A DNA stretch of 64,000 nt, taken from the NCBI RefSeq assembly GCF_047654785.1, contig NZ_JASGKQ010000002.1, positions 372,001-436,000 of the forward strand, in the 5' to 3' direction. The notes under the pieces were generated by a model, which saw only the letters and a program-made list of their open reading frames with translations, did no database searches and had not been told where the DNA came from. The translations under genes and the position numbers were made by a program. Below, piece by piece: positions 18,071 to 26,341 of this stretch. This stretch comes from Pelomonas sp047654785. Its GTDB lineage: Bacteria > Pseudomonadota > Gammaproteobacteria > Burkholderiales > Burkholderiaceae_C. Numbering within the stretch: the stretch's first letter is position 1; every line of letters begins with the position of its first letter.

Positions 18071-19000
18071 CTACTTGCCCCAGCGCAGGACCAGGGGGTC
18101 GAGGCGCCGGGCCGCGTCCAGCAGGCCCGCGCGCACTTCCGGGCTCATCTCGGGGAAGGGGTGGCGCGGCGCGTCGCACCGGATGACGCCGCCTTCCTTC
18201 ATCAGCGCCTTGGCGGTCAGGATGCCGCCCTGGCGGTTCTCGTAGTTGATCAGCGGCAGCCAGCGGCCGTACTCGGCCACGGCGGTCTCGCGGTCGCCGG
18301 CGTGGAAGGCGTCGAAGATCCGGCGGATGCCGTCCGGGAAGGCGCCGCCGGTCATCGCGCCCGTCGCGCCGGCGTCCAGGTCGGCCAGCAGCGTGATGGC
18401 CTCCTCGCCGTCCCACGGGCCCTCGATGGCCGCGCCGCCCACGCGGATCAGTTCGCGCATCTTGCTGGCGGCCTGCGGCATCTCCAGCTTGAAGTACTTC
18501 ACGTTGGCGATGTTCGCGGCCATGCGCGCCAGCAGCGGCACCGGCAGCGGCGTGCCGGCCACCGGCGCGTCCTGGATCATGATGGGGATGCCGATCGCGT
18601 CCGACAGGCGCTGGTAGAAGCCCTCGATCTGCGCCTCGGACACCCGGTAGGTGGCGCCGTGGTACGGCGGCATCACCATCACCATCGCCGCGCCGAGCGA
18701 CTCGGCCAGCCGGCTGCGCTCGATGCAGATCTGCGTCGCGTAGTGCGTCGTCGTGACGATGACCGGCACCCGGCCGGCCACGTGGCCGAGGATGGCCCGG
18801 GTCAGCGTCTCGCGCTCGGCGTCCGACAGCACGAACTGCTCGGAGAAGTTCGCCAGGATGCACAGGCCGTGGGAGCCGGCGTCGATCATGAAATCCACGC
18901 AGCGCAACTGGCCCGGCAGGTCCAGCGTGCCGTCGGCGTTGAAGATGGTCGGAACGACCGGGAAGACGCCCCGGTACGGGCGGGCGGTGGCAGCGCTCAT
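18071..19000 (-). CDS. araD: L-2-keto-3-deoxyarabonate dehydratase-like DHDPS-family protein
   Basis: 309 residues, the same length as Azospirillum brasilense AraD, and closely similar as I recall that protein: PYRGVFPVVPTIF, AVDFMIDAGS-type text, GLCILANFSEQF, MVMPPYHGATYRV, EGPWDGEEAITLLADL, GGILTAKALMKEGGV and LDPLVLRWGK at the end. AraD converts L-2-keto-3-deoxyarabonate to alpha-ketoglutarate semialdehyde in the non-phosphorylative L-arabinose pathway. The Schiff-base lysine is K171 in VKYFKLE. The start at ATG 19000 is set by homology; 29 upstream codons are open. It is the first gene of the leftward operon, facing the SDR dehydrogenase. The next enzyme of the pathway, semialdehyde dehydrogenase, is not in the window. 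A paralogous substrate (for example a galactose-derived acid) cannot be excluded. Confidence 0.85.
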   Translation of the reverse strand: MSAATARPYRGVFPVVPTIFNADGTLDLPGQLRCVDFMIDAGSHGLCILANFSEQFVLSDAERETLTRAILGHVAGRVPVIVTTTHYATQICIERSRLAESLGAAMVMVMPPYHGATYRVSEAQIEGFYQRLSDAIGIPIMIQDAPVAGTPLPVPLLARMAANIANVKYFKLEMPQAASKMRELIRVGGAAIEGPWDGEEAITLLADLDAGATGAMTGGAFPDGIRRIFDAFHAGDRETAVAEYGRWLPLINYENRQGGILTAKALMKEGGVIRCDAPRHPFPEMSPEVRAGLLDAARRLDPLVLRWGK

Positions 19001-19086
19001 GCGACGGTCCCTTGTCTCTGGGGAAGTGGATGTCCAGGCGCCGCCAGGCGGCGCCGGGCCGGTTGTCCTCACCGGCATGGCGCTCA

Positions 19087-19100
19087 TTAAAGTATGACTA
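19087..19100. promoter_or_regulatory. Putative FadR/GntR-type operator, copy 1
   Basis: TTAAAGTATGACTA. The core AGTATGACT reads AGTCATACT on the other strand, an imperfect palindrome with GT...AC half-sites three bases apart, as in FadR-subfamily GntR operators (GGTCATACC-like). It lies 87 bp upstream of the araD-like start. Confidence 0.55.
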
Positions 19101-19152
19101 TTTGAGATTGTTCACTGGGGTTAACCCGAGAATTGGCGGCTTTGCAAACAAA

Positions 19153-19166
19153 AAAGTATGACTAAT
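19153..19166. promoter_or_regulatory. Putative FadR/GntR-type operator, copy 2
   Basis: AAAGTATGACTAAT, a direct repeat of copy 1 (AAAGTATGACTA identical over 12 bp) with starts 64 bp apart, on the SDR side of the region. The spacing is about six helical turns, which would allow two bound dimers to face the same side or form a loop. Confidence 0.55.
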
Positions 19167-19223
19167 AATGCACCATCGCCTGGCCCAGGAGGCCGGGCCA
19201 GCACCCGAACGGAGACGGCCCCC

Positions 19224-19991
19224 ATGAGTTCCAGCGCCCACTACCCCAGCCTCCAGGACCGGGGCGTGCTGATCACCGGCGGCGCCACCGGCATCGGCGA
19301 GACGCTGGTGCAGGCGTTCGCCGCGCAGGGCGCCCGGGTGGCCTTCATCGACCTGGCGGCGGCCGAGGGCCAGGCGCTGGCCGCGCGCCTGGCCGCCAGC
19401 TCGCGCCACGCGCCGCAGTTCGCGGCGGCGGACCTGTCCGACGTCCCGGCGCTGCGCGGCGCCATCGACCTGCTGCGCGAGCGCAGCGGCCCGTTCACCG
19501 TGCTGCTGAACAACGCCGCCAACGACCGCCGCCACGCCGTCGAGGACACCACGCCCGAGCTCTGGGACGCCAGCATCGCCGTCAACCTCCGGCACCAGTT
19601 CTTCGCCGCGCAGGCCGTGCTGCCCGACATGAAGGCGGCCGGCGGCGGCAGCATCGTCAACTTCGGCTCCATCAGCTGGCGGCTCAAGCAGGGCGGCATG
19701 CCGGCCTACACCGCGAGCAAGGCGGCGGTGCAGGGCCTGACGCGCTGCCTGGCGCGCGACGCCGGCCCGCACGGCATCCGCGCCAACACGCTGGTGCCGG
19801 GCTGGGTCATGACCGAGAAGCAGCTCCGGCTCTGGGTCACCGAGGACACCCGGCAGGAGATCGCCCGCGGCCAGTGCCTCGACCAGCCGCTGATGCCCGG
19901 GCACATCGCCGCGATGGCGCTGTTCCTGGCGGCGGACGACAGCGCGATGTGCACCGCGCAGGACTTCGTCGTCGACGGCGGCTGGGTCTGA
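19224..19991 (+). CDS. SDR-family aldose 1-dehydrogenase, XylB-like
   Basis: 255 residues of the classical short-chain dehydrogenase fold. NAD(P)-binding motif TGGATGIG (18-25), NNAAN near 96-100, and catalytic S149 (NFGSIS), Y162 and K166 (AYTASK) are all present. The text resembles Caulobacter D-xylose 1-dehydrogenase XylB, including the YPSL opening, ITGG, NLRH after the helix, VNFGSISW and the closing DGGW. It should oxidise a pentose (L-arabinose or D-xylose) to its lactone, the first step of the oxidative pathway whose later dehydratase lies across the divergent promoter. Start ATG 19224 has a GGAG site nine bases upstream. The choice of L-arabinose is inferred from context. Confidence 0.87.
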   Translation: MSSSAHYPSLQDRGVLITGGATGIGETLVQAFAAQGARVAFIDLAAAEGQALAARLAASSRHAPQFAAADLSDVPALRGAIDLLRERSGPFTVLLNNAANDRRHAVEDTTPELWDASIAVNLRHQFFAAQAVLPDMKAAGGGSIVNFGSISWRLKQGGMPAYTASKAAVQGLTRCLARDAGPHGIRANTLVPGWVMTEKQLRLWVTEDTRQEIARGQCLDQPLMPGHIAAMALFLAADDSAMCTAQDFVVDGGWV

Positions 19992-21052
19992 TGCAGCGCC
20001 GCGACTACGGCCGGCTGCCCGACGGCCGCACGGTCCACGAATACACGCTGAGCAACGGCCGCGGCCTGACGCTGACCGCCCTCACGCTGGGCGGCATCGT
20101 CACCGGCCTGTGGGTGCCGGACGCGCAGGGCCGCAGCGGCAACGTCGTGCTGGGCTTCGACAACCTGGACGACTACGTCCACCGCAACCCCTCGTTCGGC
20201 ATCATCGTCGGCCGCTACGGCAACCGCATTGCCGGCGGCCGCTTCGAGCTGGACGGCCAGGCCCACACCCTCACCCGCAACGACGGCCCCAACTGCCTGC
20301 ACGGCGGCGCCGAGGGCTTCGGCCACCGGCTCTGGGCGGCCGAGCCCGCCGAGCCCCGGCCCGGCGAGGCCGAGGCGCTGCGGCTGACGCTCACCAGCCC
20401 GCATGGCGACCAGGGCTTTCCCGGCGAGCTGACGGTGGACGTGCGCTACGCGCTGGGCGCCGCCGACGACAGCTGGCGCATCGACTACACGGCCACGGCC
20501 GACCGCGCCACCGTCGTCAACCTCACCCACCACGACTACTTCAACCTCGCCGGCCACGGCAGCGCGCTGCGCCACCGGCTGACCATTCCCGCCTCGCGCT
20601 ACAGCGAGGTGGACGAGCACCTGATCCCGCTGCGCCACGCGCCGGTGGCCGGCACGCCGTTCGACTTCCGCGGCGCCACCGTGATCGCGGCCCGCATCCG
20701 CCAGGCCCACCCGCAGCTGCTGCGCGCCCGCGGCTACGACCACAACTGGCTGCTCGACGCGCCGCCGGACGCGCAAGGCCTGCGCCCGGCCGCCACGCTG
20801 GAAGACCCGCACTCGGGCCGGCGCCTGGACATCCTGACCACCGAGCCCGCGCTGCAGTTCTACTCCGGCAACTTCCTCGACGGCCGCCTCGCCGGCCCCG
20901 GCGGCCGCGTCTACCGCCAGGGCGACGGCCTGTGCCTGGAAACCCAGCACCCCCCCGACGCGCCCCACCACGACGCCAGCGCCGACTGGCCCAGCACCGT
21001 GCTGCGGCCCGGCCAGGCGCGGCGCAGCACGACGGTGCATCGGTTCGACTAA
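19991..21052 (+). CDS. galM: Aldose 1-epimerase (mutarotase)
   Basis: 353 residues of the GalM family, which interconverts alpha and beta anomers of free aldoses in the cytoplasm. Recognisable segments are GGIVTGLWVPD, NVVLGFDNLDDY, GIIVGRYGNRIAGGRF, NCLHGG, NLTHHDYFNLAG with the catalytic His (H181), GYDHNW, and LETQHPPDAPH with the catalytic base E317. The usual Asn before that His is replaced by His. ATG overlaps the SDR stop as TGATG, so dehydrogenase and epimerase are co-translated; supplying the right anomer to the dehydrogenase is a sensible role. The TAA stop (21050-21052) is also the target duplication of the IS element that follows, so the protein is intact. Confidence 0.92.
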   Translation: MQRRDYGRLPDGRTVHEYTLSNGRGLTLTALTLGGIVTGLWVPDAQGRSGNVVLGFDNLDDYVHRNPSFGIIVGRYGNRIAGGRFELDGQAHTLTRNDGPNCLHGGAEGFGHRLWAAEPAEPRPGEAEALRLTLTSPHGDQGFPGELTVDVRYALGAADDSWRIDYTATADRATVVNLTHHDYFNLAGHGSALRHRLTIPASRYSEVDEHLIPLRHAPVAGTPFDFRGATVIAARIRQAHPQLLRARGYDHNWLLDAPPDAQGLRPAATLEDPHSGRRLDILTTEPALQFYSGNFLDGRLAGPGGRVYRQGDGLCLETQHPPDAPHHDASADWPSTVLRPGQARRSTTVHRFD

Positions 21053-21898
21053 GAGCGTGTTTACGATCTCATTTCCTCCGACAATTGTTGGGTGAAGAGG
21101 AAGCCGTACCCAAGCGACATCAGTCGAGAGAAGTTTGCCGAGATCGAGCCGCTGCTGCGCAGCGTTCGGCGCAGCACCAAGCCGATCAAGGTCGATCTGT
21201 ACGAGGTGTTCTGCGCAGTGCTGTACCTGCTGCACACGGGTTGCCAATGGCGCTATCTGCCGCCGCAGTTCCCGAAGTGGCCCAGCGTCTATGCGTACTG
21301 GCGCAAATGGAGCGAGCCTGACCAGCACGGAGTGAGCGTGCTGGAGCAGGCTTTAAAAAAATCAGGTTGGCGCGGCCCGCGAGAGACAGGGGCGCAACGC
21401 CTGCAGCGCGTTCTTGATCGTGGACGCGCAGAGCGTGAAGAACACGGACACGGCGGGGTTCAAGGGCTATGACGCAGGCAAGAAGGTCTCGGGGATCAAG
21501 CGCCACATTGCGGTGGACACCCAGGGGCTTCCCCATGCCGTGGCGATCACGACGGCCGAGGTGACGGACCGCAAAGGAGCGCTGGCGGCATTCAAGCGCT
21601 GCAAGCCGTCGCTGGGGCGGGTGCAAAGCGTGCTGACGGACAGCGGCTACACAGGCCAGCCCTTCGCGCAAGGCGTCAAGGACATCCTGGGTGAGCACGT
21701 GACGGTGCAGATCGCCAAGCGAAGCGAGTTGCACACCTTCAAGGTCATGCCCAAGCGCTGGGTTGTCGAGCGCAGCTTTGCCTGGTTGGAGAAAAACCGC
21801 AGACTGTGGAAGAACTGCGAGCGTTGGCTCAACACCAGCTTGCAGTTCGTCCATTTGGCGTTTCTGGCTCTGCTACTCAGGAGATCGTCAACACGCTC
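21053..21898 (+). mobile_element. IS5-family (IS427-like group) insertion sequence, 846 bp
   Basis: Terminal inverted repeats are GAGCGTGTTTACGATCTC on the left and GAGCGTGTTGACGATCTC (complement of the right end), 17 of 18 matching. A TAA target duplication flanks it (21050-21052 and 21899-21901). Size, repeat type, TNA-like target and the two-frame transposase fit the IS427 group of IS5. The left TAA is the stop codon of galM. Confidence 0.88.
21092..21472 (+). CDS. IS5-family transposase, first reading frame (OrfA)
   Basis: Starts at GTG 21092. The first 90 codons give the DUF4096-like N-terminal DNA-binding part of IS427-group transposases (DISREKFAEIEPLLRSVRR, VDLYEVFCAVLYLLHTGCQWRYLP, KWPSVYAYWRKWSE). 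The frame meets a run of seven A's at 21355-21361. Beyond it this frame continues only with unnatural text to 21472, while the catalytic part is in the next frame. A frameshift at the A-run is therefore needed for a full transposase. Confidence 0.75.
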   Translation: MKRKPYPSDISREKFAEIEPLLRSVRRSTKPIKVDLYEVFCAVLYLLHTGCQWRYLPPQFPKWPSVYAYWRKWSEPDQHGVSVLEQALKKSGWRGPRETGAQRLQRVLDRGRAEREEHGHGGVQGL

Positions 21899-21962
21899 TA
21901 AGGCCTCCAGCACTTCCGGTCGATGCGGGCGGCTGCTCGCCGGGAGCGATGGCGGGGTCTGA
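21357..21962 (+). CDS. IS5-family transposase, second reading frame (OrfB, DDE domain)
   Basis: Open from the A-run. It carries the DDE catalytic core: first Asp in LIVDAQSVKNTDTAG, second Asp in SVLTDSGYTGQPF, and Glu in KRWVVERSFAWLEKNRR. ARERQGRNACSAF just after the A-run is family-like in this frame, which shows that the frame change belongs at the A-run and not later. The frame runs past the right inverted repeat and stops at 21962, a little outside the element. It is either a programmed slippage product or a frame broken by one base; the A7 run makes slippage plausible. Confidence 0.72.
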   Translation, partial: KNQVGAARERQGRNACSAFLIVDAQSVKNTDTAGFKGYDAGKKVSGIKRHIAVDTQGLPHAVAITTAEVTDRKGALAAFKRCKPSLGRVQSVLTDSGYTGQPFAQGVKDILGEHVTVQIAKRSELHTFKVMPKRWVVERSFAWLEKNRRLWKNCERWLNTSLQFVHLAFLALLLRRSSTRSKASSTSGRCGRLLAGSDGGV

Positions 21963-22186
21963 TCAGCCAGTTGCCTCAACCGGCCGCGTCCGCGGCCTCG
22001 GCGGATATGTGCGCCCAGGGTAATTGTGGATTACCCCAGTGGCCTCCTTTGGGCCCAGGAGGCGTGGCCCTAATCACCCAAGTTCCATAGGGTGAACCTG
22101 CCGGAACCTGCTGGTCGATCTAGAATTTCGCCAAGCCAGCGTCGTGACGATGCAAGCCATAACAAATACCGCCGGGAGGCCATGTG
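21902..22186. other. Intergenic region upstream of the Rhs gene, with two hairpins
   Basis: 285 bp without a convincing gene. It holds two perfect inverted repeats: GGGTAAT-TGTGG-ATTACCC at 22018-22036 and CCTCCT...AGGAGG at 22043-22062. Neither has a T-run. A GGGAGG ribosome site at 22174-22179 precedes the Rhs start. The composition changes from GC-rich to AT-richer here, which marks the left edge of the Rhs island. Confidence 0.5.
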
Positions 22187-25100
22187 ATGGTAAAGCATCT
22201 GACGTCGTGCGTAGTTTGGGCGCTGTTCTTTTTTGTCGCTTCGTTTGTTGCAGTATCGAGCGCTCGAGCCCATTGTCTCTCTGCGCCCACGCCCAAGCAC
22301 ACCAGCGAATGTGACATCTCGCCTCGAGATTCGGCGCCAGATCCTGATTTTTCACTTCCCCGGGTGGATGTTTCTGGCTCTGCTGTTAGGCAACCCGAAG
22401 GGCTCAGTACGAATGGAATTAATGTTTACATAGGCCCGGCATTGCCTGTTTTTATCGGGGGAGGGGGTGGCTCCACCGGTTCGCTGGGTTCCCGAGAACG
22501 CCCGGCAAGTGATTCCAACGCCCCATCGGATGACTGCAAATCCCCGCGGTCCTCGAATCCCGTCATCATTGCCACCGGCGAAAAGGTGCAAGATGAAGTG
22601 GACTTCAAGGACTTTGCCGGTGCTGGCTTGTCCATGACGCGAACCTACCGCTCCAGCGGCACCTTCTCGGGAGCGCTTTTTGGTTCGCGCTGGTCATCAG
22701 CTCTGGAGCCGGCTCGCCTGACGGTCATCAGGGGGCCATGCCCGCCGCATCTGCCTCCCAATTGTGCACAGCCAATGTTCTCCGCGACCTTTGCGCTGCC
22801 GGATGGCACGCAAAAGACATATGGTGTGGCCTTGCTTACCACCCTGCCTTCCGGGACATCCAGTGCTGGTACCACTTGGGGTTCAGTTGTGTCAAGCGGT
22901 GGATACTACAATGTGCTCATTGATAATGTGAATTATCGATTCGTTGCTACTGGCGCCTCCCCCTCCGGCTCCCAGATTAATACGAAGCTGGTCGACGTTC
23001 TTCAGAACGGGCAGGCCTTGTACACCTACAACTATGATACGAGCGGACAACTTGCTTCCGTCGTTCATAAATCCGGCCGCGCCGTCCAGTTCGGCTGGGC
23101 TGGCGGTCGAGTCGCCAGTGTTACTGATCCGAATGGCGGTGTGTGGGGGTATGCCTACAACGCTGCTGGAATGCTGTCCCAGGTCAATCCGCCCGCCGGA
23201 ACCAGCGGAATTAGAAACTACCACTATGAAAGTGGAGCCGACGGTACATTGCTGACTGGCGTTTCCATTGACGGCGTGAGGGCGACGCGCTATTCATACG
23301 ATGCGTCGCGACGTGTCGTCAGCAGCGGGACGGATAACGGCGAAGACGTCGATACGTTTTCCTACGGCACCAATCAGACGACGCTGACAAATTCTCTGGG
23401 GCAGCCGACCACGTATACATTCCAGACTGCGGGAAGCTTCAAACGTTTGACCGGCGTCAGCAGGGCCGCCACCAGCACGTGCCCGAGCGCGGCTGCGAGC
23501 AGGTTCTACGATTCCAATGGTTTTCTGGACTATACGATCGACTGGAATGGGGTGCGCACCGAATACTCCATGAACAGCAACGGCCAGATGACAGAGCGCA
23601 TTGGCGCGGCAGGCACCGGACTCGCTTTTAGGGAGACTTTTGCCTGGGGCGCGGGATCGCAGTTGAGGGAAGCCTACACATGGGGCGCCAACGGAAGTGC
23701 CTTCCGTAAAACAGCCTATGGCTACGACTCGAAATGGCGGCCAACGGCCATAAATGTCACTGACCTGCGCACAGGGCAAGTGCGGGCCAAAACCATCTCG
23801 TACACGGATCACCCCAACAATGTACTGGCCAGTCGGGTTGAGACGGCGAACCTTGGCTCATCAAACGCGGTCAATGTGGAGAACTACAACGCTCAGGGGT
23901 TCTTGATCTCTGCCGTGAATGCGGTTGGTCATACCACCACGTACCTGAATCACAACGGCTACGGGCAGCCGCAGACGATAGTCGATCCCAACGGAGTTTC
24001 GACCGCGCTTTCATACGATGCGCGCGGTAATGTGATCTCCATTTCTGCTGCATTGAGCGGTGGCAACCGGACGGCGAATTTCTCTTATGATGGTCGTGGA
24101 AACCCGCTTGTTTCACAAGTTGGTGGGCATGCGCCAAAGTACTATGCCTACAACAGCGCAGGCAGGCTTACTTCCGTAACTGTTGCAGGTGGGGCGGTTG
24201 AATTTGGGTTGGATGTGGCCTCCCGGACTGCCGCCGCATGGTCCGATCGGCATGTTCCGGATCCCTCGAATCTGACGCCGATCGCTCTCGCGAGCGGAAG
24301 CTTTGACGCCAAACAAGTTTTCGATAGTCTGGGGCGCCCGCATCAAAAGCCAGGGAACAATGGCCAGTTGCTGGCCTACGAATATGACAAGAACGGCAAT
24401 TTGAAGGCGGTGACTGATGCACAAGGTCGCGTGACCTCCTTCACCTATGACGAACTTGATCGCCAAACGTCCAGGTCTTCAGCTGACGGTGCGAAGATCA
24501 ACTACGCCTACGATGCCGATGGCAATCTTGCGTCCGTGACCGACCCTCGAGGCTTGGTCACCCAGTACGCGTATAACGCTTTTGGGGACATTGTGTCGCG
24601 CGTGAGTCCGGATACTGGGGGCACACACTATGGCTATGACGCTGGCGGAAGGCTCGTCAGCGAAAGCCGATCAAACGGCAAGACCATAACTTACGCCTAT
24701 GATGCGCTTGGCCGGCCAGCCAGCCGGACATCCGGTGGTATCAGCGAGACGCGCACGTATGATGAAGGTGCGTATGGGAAAGGCCGACTCACGCGGCTGA
24801 ACGATGTAACAGGGCAGACCAGTTATTCGTTTAACGGTGCAGGTGAACTGGTGCAGCAGATTTCGACGGTTGTTGGAAGCTCCTTCATGACAGGTTGGAG
24901 TTACGACACGTATGGTCGATTGACCGGGATGAGCTATCCAACAGGGTTGAATCTGTCTTTCAGTTATGACGGCGCTGGCCGACTCAGCCTGGTTTCCAGC
25001 AATTTGAGCGGGGCATGGGCGACATTGAGCGACTCCTTCCTTTATCAACCTGGTACTGGCCAGCGATATGGGTGGCGTTTCGGAAACAATGTCCCGCGGC

Positions 25101-26341
25101 TTGTCACGCTCGACGCCGACGGACGTATCGTCCAGATGGCAGGGGCGTCGGCTCAGAGCGTCAGCTTGGGTTATAGCAATGTCGACACCATCGCCTCGCG
25201 CAGTGATGCGCTGTATGGCGCAACCAGCGCAAACTATGGCTATGACGCTGTCGACCGGCTTTCTGAGGTGATTGGAGCCGATAGTCAATCCATTACCTAT
25301 GATGGCACCGGAAACCGCATCGCGCAGACCCGGCAGGGCATGGCGTATGGCGTATCAATTTTTGGAAACAGCAACCGTGTGAGCTCGTGGACGGCTCCAG
25401 GGCTTGCGCGTTATTTTGGCTATGATTCTTACGGAAACTTGACCAGTGAGAATCGAAGTGATGGCGTCAGGTTCTATTCCTACGATGCGTTCGACCGCTT
25501 TTCTGCGCTGGGCGTCAATGGTTTGGGGGTCGCTGAGTACCGTAGTAACGCCCTGGGGCATCGGGTGTTTAAGAACGCTTCTGGTGTGGAAACCAGGTAT
25601 GGGTATTCGCCGAGCGGTGAATTGCTCTACGAGATCGGAGCCAATTCGACGGCCTATGTTCGAATCGAAGGGGAGTTGTTTGGCATCGCGCGTGCGGGCC
25701 AATTTTATGCCAGCCACAATGACCAAACTGGGCGCCCGGAGGCCCTCACAGACGCATCGGGTGCCGTCGTATGGCGCGCCGTTAATGCCGCTTTTGACCG
25801 CAGCATCGCGGTTGACGTTGTCGGCGGATTGAACACTGGTTTCCCCGGGCAGTATTACGATCAAGAAAGTTCATTGTGGTACAACCAAAACAGGTACTAC
25901 GATGCAGCTCTGGGCAGGTATACGCAAAGTGACCCCATCGGGCTGGCGGGCGGTATCAATACCTACGCATACGTCGAGGGAAATCCGCTGAGCTATACCG
26001 ATCCAGAGGGACTGAATCCGGCGGCTGCGGTCTATCGCGCTGGGATGACGGGTTACAGAATCGGTGAAGTTATCAACCCTTATGTGCAACCGTACTTGAG
26101 TCGCGTCGTCGAAGGAGTGTTTGGCGACCCGCTTGCCCCCATCCCCGTTGACCCTCTGTTGGCTCAGAACAATAAGCAGACGCGCAAGCGCATTGACGGC
26201 CTGCAGGGTCAGATTGACGACCACAACAAGAAGCTGGACAAAGAACCTAATTGCCCGGCATCCAATCACTGGCGCAATGAAATTAAGGTCTGGCAGTCGG
26301 AAATTGACAGGCTTCGTCTGAGGCTTCCGAATGGAAAATGA
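22187..26341 (+). CDS. Secreted Rhs/YD-repeat protein with variable C-terminal tip
   Basis: 1384 residues. ATG 22187 (GGGAGG seven bases upstream) is preferred over GTG 22184. A Sec signal occupies about residues 1-28, so export is by Sec rather than as a PAAR-tipped T6SS effector. A DUF6531-like segment (TGEKVQDEVDFKDFAG) precedes dozens of YD repeats (FSYDGRGNPL, YAYDADGNLASVTD, YGYDAGGRLVSE) that would form the Rhs cocoon. The core ends at the classic motif RYTQSDPIGLAGGINTYAYVEGNP...YTDPEGLNP near residue 1275. About 108 residues follow as the variable tip, ending in a helical, charged segment (KQTRKRIDGLQGQIDDHNKKL, NHWRNEIKVWQSEI). This is probably a toxin domain, but I cannot name its activity. 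A 100-aa gene overlaps its end, as expected for immunity. Codon use is AT-richer than the host genes. Confidence 0.88.
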   Translation: MVKHLTSCVVWALFFFVASFVAVSSARAHCLSAPTPKHTSECDISPRDSAPDPDFSLPRVDVSGSAVRQPEGLSTNGINVYIGPALPVFIGGGGGSTGSLGSRERPASDSNAPSDDCKSPRSSNPVIIATGEKVQDEVDFKDFAGAGLSMTRTYRSSGTFSGALFGSRWSSALEPARLTVIRGPCPPHLPPNCAQPMFSATFALPDGTQKTYGVALLTTLPSGTSSAGTTWGSVVSSGGYYNVLIDNVNYRFVATGASPSGSQINTKLVDVLQNGQALYTYNYDTSGQLASVVHKSGRAVQFGWAGGRVASVTDPNGGVWGYAYNAAGMLSQVNPPAGTSGIRNYHYESGADGTLLTGVSIDGVRATRYSYDASRRVVSSGTDNGEDVDTFSYGTNQTTLTNSLGQPTTYTFQTAGSFKRLTGVSRAATSTCPSAAASRFYDSNGFLDYTIDWNGVRTEYSMNSNGQMTERIGAAGTGLAFRETFAWGAGSQLREAYTWGANGSAFRKTAYGYDSKWRPTAINVTDLRTGQVRAKTISYTDHPNNVLASRVETANLGSSNAVNVENYNAQGFLISAVNAVGHTTTYLNHNGYGQPQTIVDPNGVSTALSYDARGNVISISAALSGGNRTANFSYDGRGNPLVSQVGGHAPKYYAYNSAGRLTSVTVAGGAVEFGLDVASRTAAAWSDRHVPDPSNLTPIALASGSFDAKQVFDSLGRPHQKPGNNGQLLAYEYDKNGNLKAVTDAQGRVTSFTYDELDRQTSRSSADGAKINYAYDADGNLASVTDPRGLVTQYAYNAFGDIVSRVSPDTGGTHYGYDAGGRLVSESRSNGKTITYAYDALGRPASRTSGGISETRTYDEGAYGKGRLTRLNDVTGQTSYSFNGAGELVQQISTVVGSSFMTGWSYDTYGRLTGMSYPTGLNLSFSYDGAGRLSLVSSNLSGAWATLSDSFLYQPGTGQRYGWRFGNNVPRLVTLDADGRIVQMAGASAQSVSLGYSNVDTIASRSDALYGATSANYGYDAVDRLSEVIGADSQSITYDGTGNRIAQTRQGMAYGVSIFGNSNRVSSWTAPGLARYFGYDSYGNLTSENRSDGVRFYSYDAFDRFSALGVNGLGVAEYRSNALGHRVFKNASGVETRYGYSPSGELLYEIGANSTAYVRIEGELFGIARAGQFYASHNDQTGRPEALTDASGAVVWRAVNAAFDRSIAVDVVGGLNTGFPGQYYDQESSLWYNQNRYYDAALGRYTQSDPIGLAGGINTYAYVEGNPLSYTDPEGLNPAAAVYRAGMTGYRIGEVINPYVQPYLSRVVEGVFGDPLAPIPVDPLLAQNNKQTRKRIDGLQGQIDDHNKKLDKEPNCPASNHWRNEIKVWQSEIDRLRLRLPNGK

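Larger units (their letters stand above)
19001..19223. promoter_or_regulatory. Divergent promoter region of the arabinan operon and SDR-galM operon
   Basis: 223 bp between two divergent starts, with a clearly AT-richer core at about 19085-19172. It holds two AAAGTATGACTA repeats (own entries), a GGGTTAACCC palindrome at 19118-19127 between them, and possible promoter hexamers such as TTGCAA at 19142-19147, usable in either direction. A GGAG site at 19211-19214 serves the SDR gene. Exact -10/-35 boxes cannot be fixed by eye. Confidence 0.65.
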
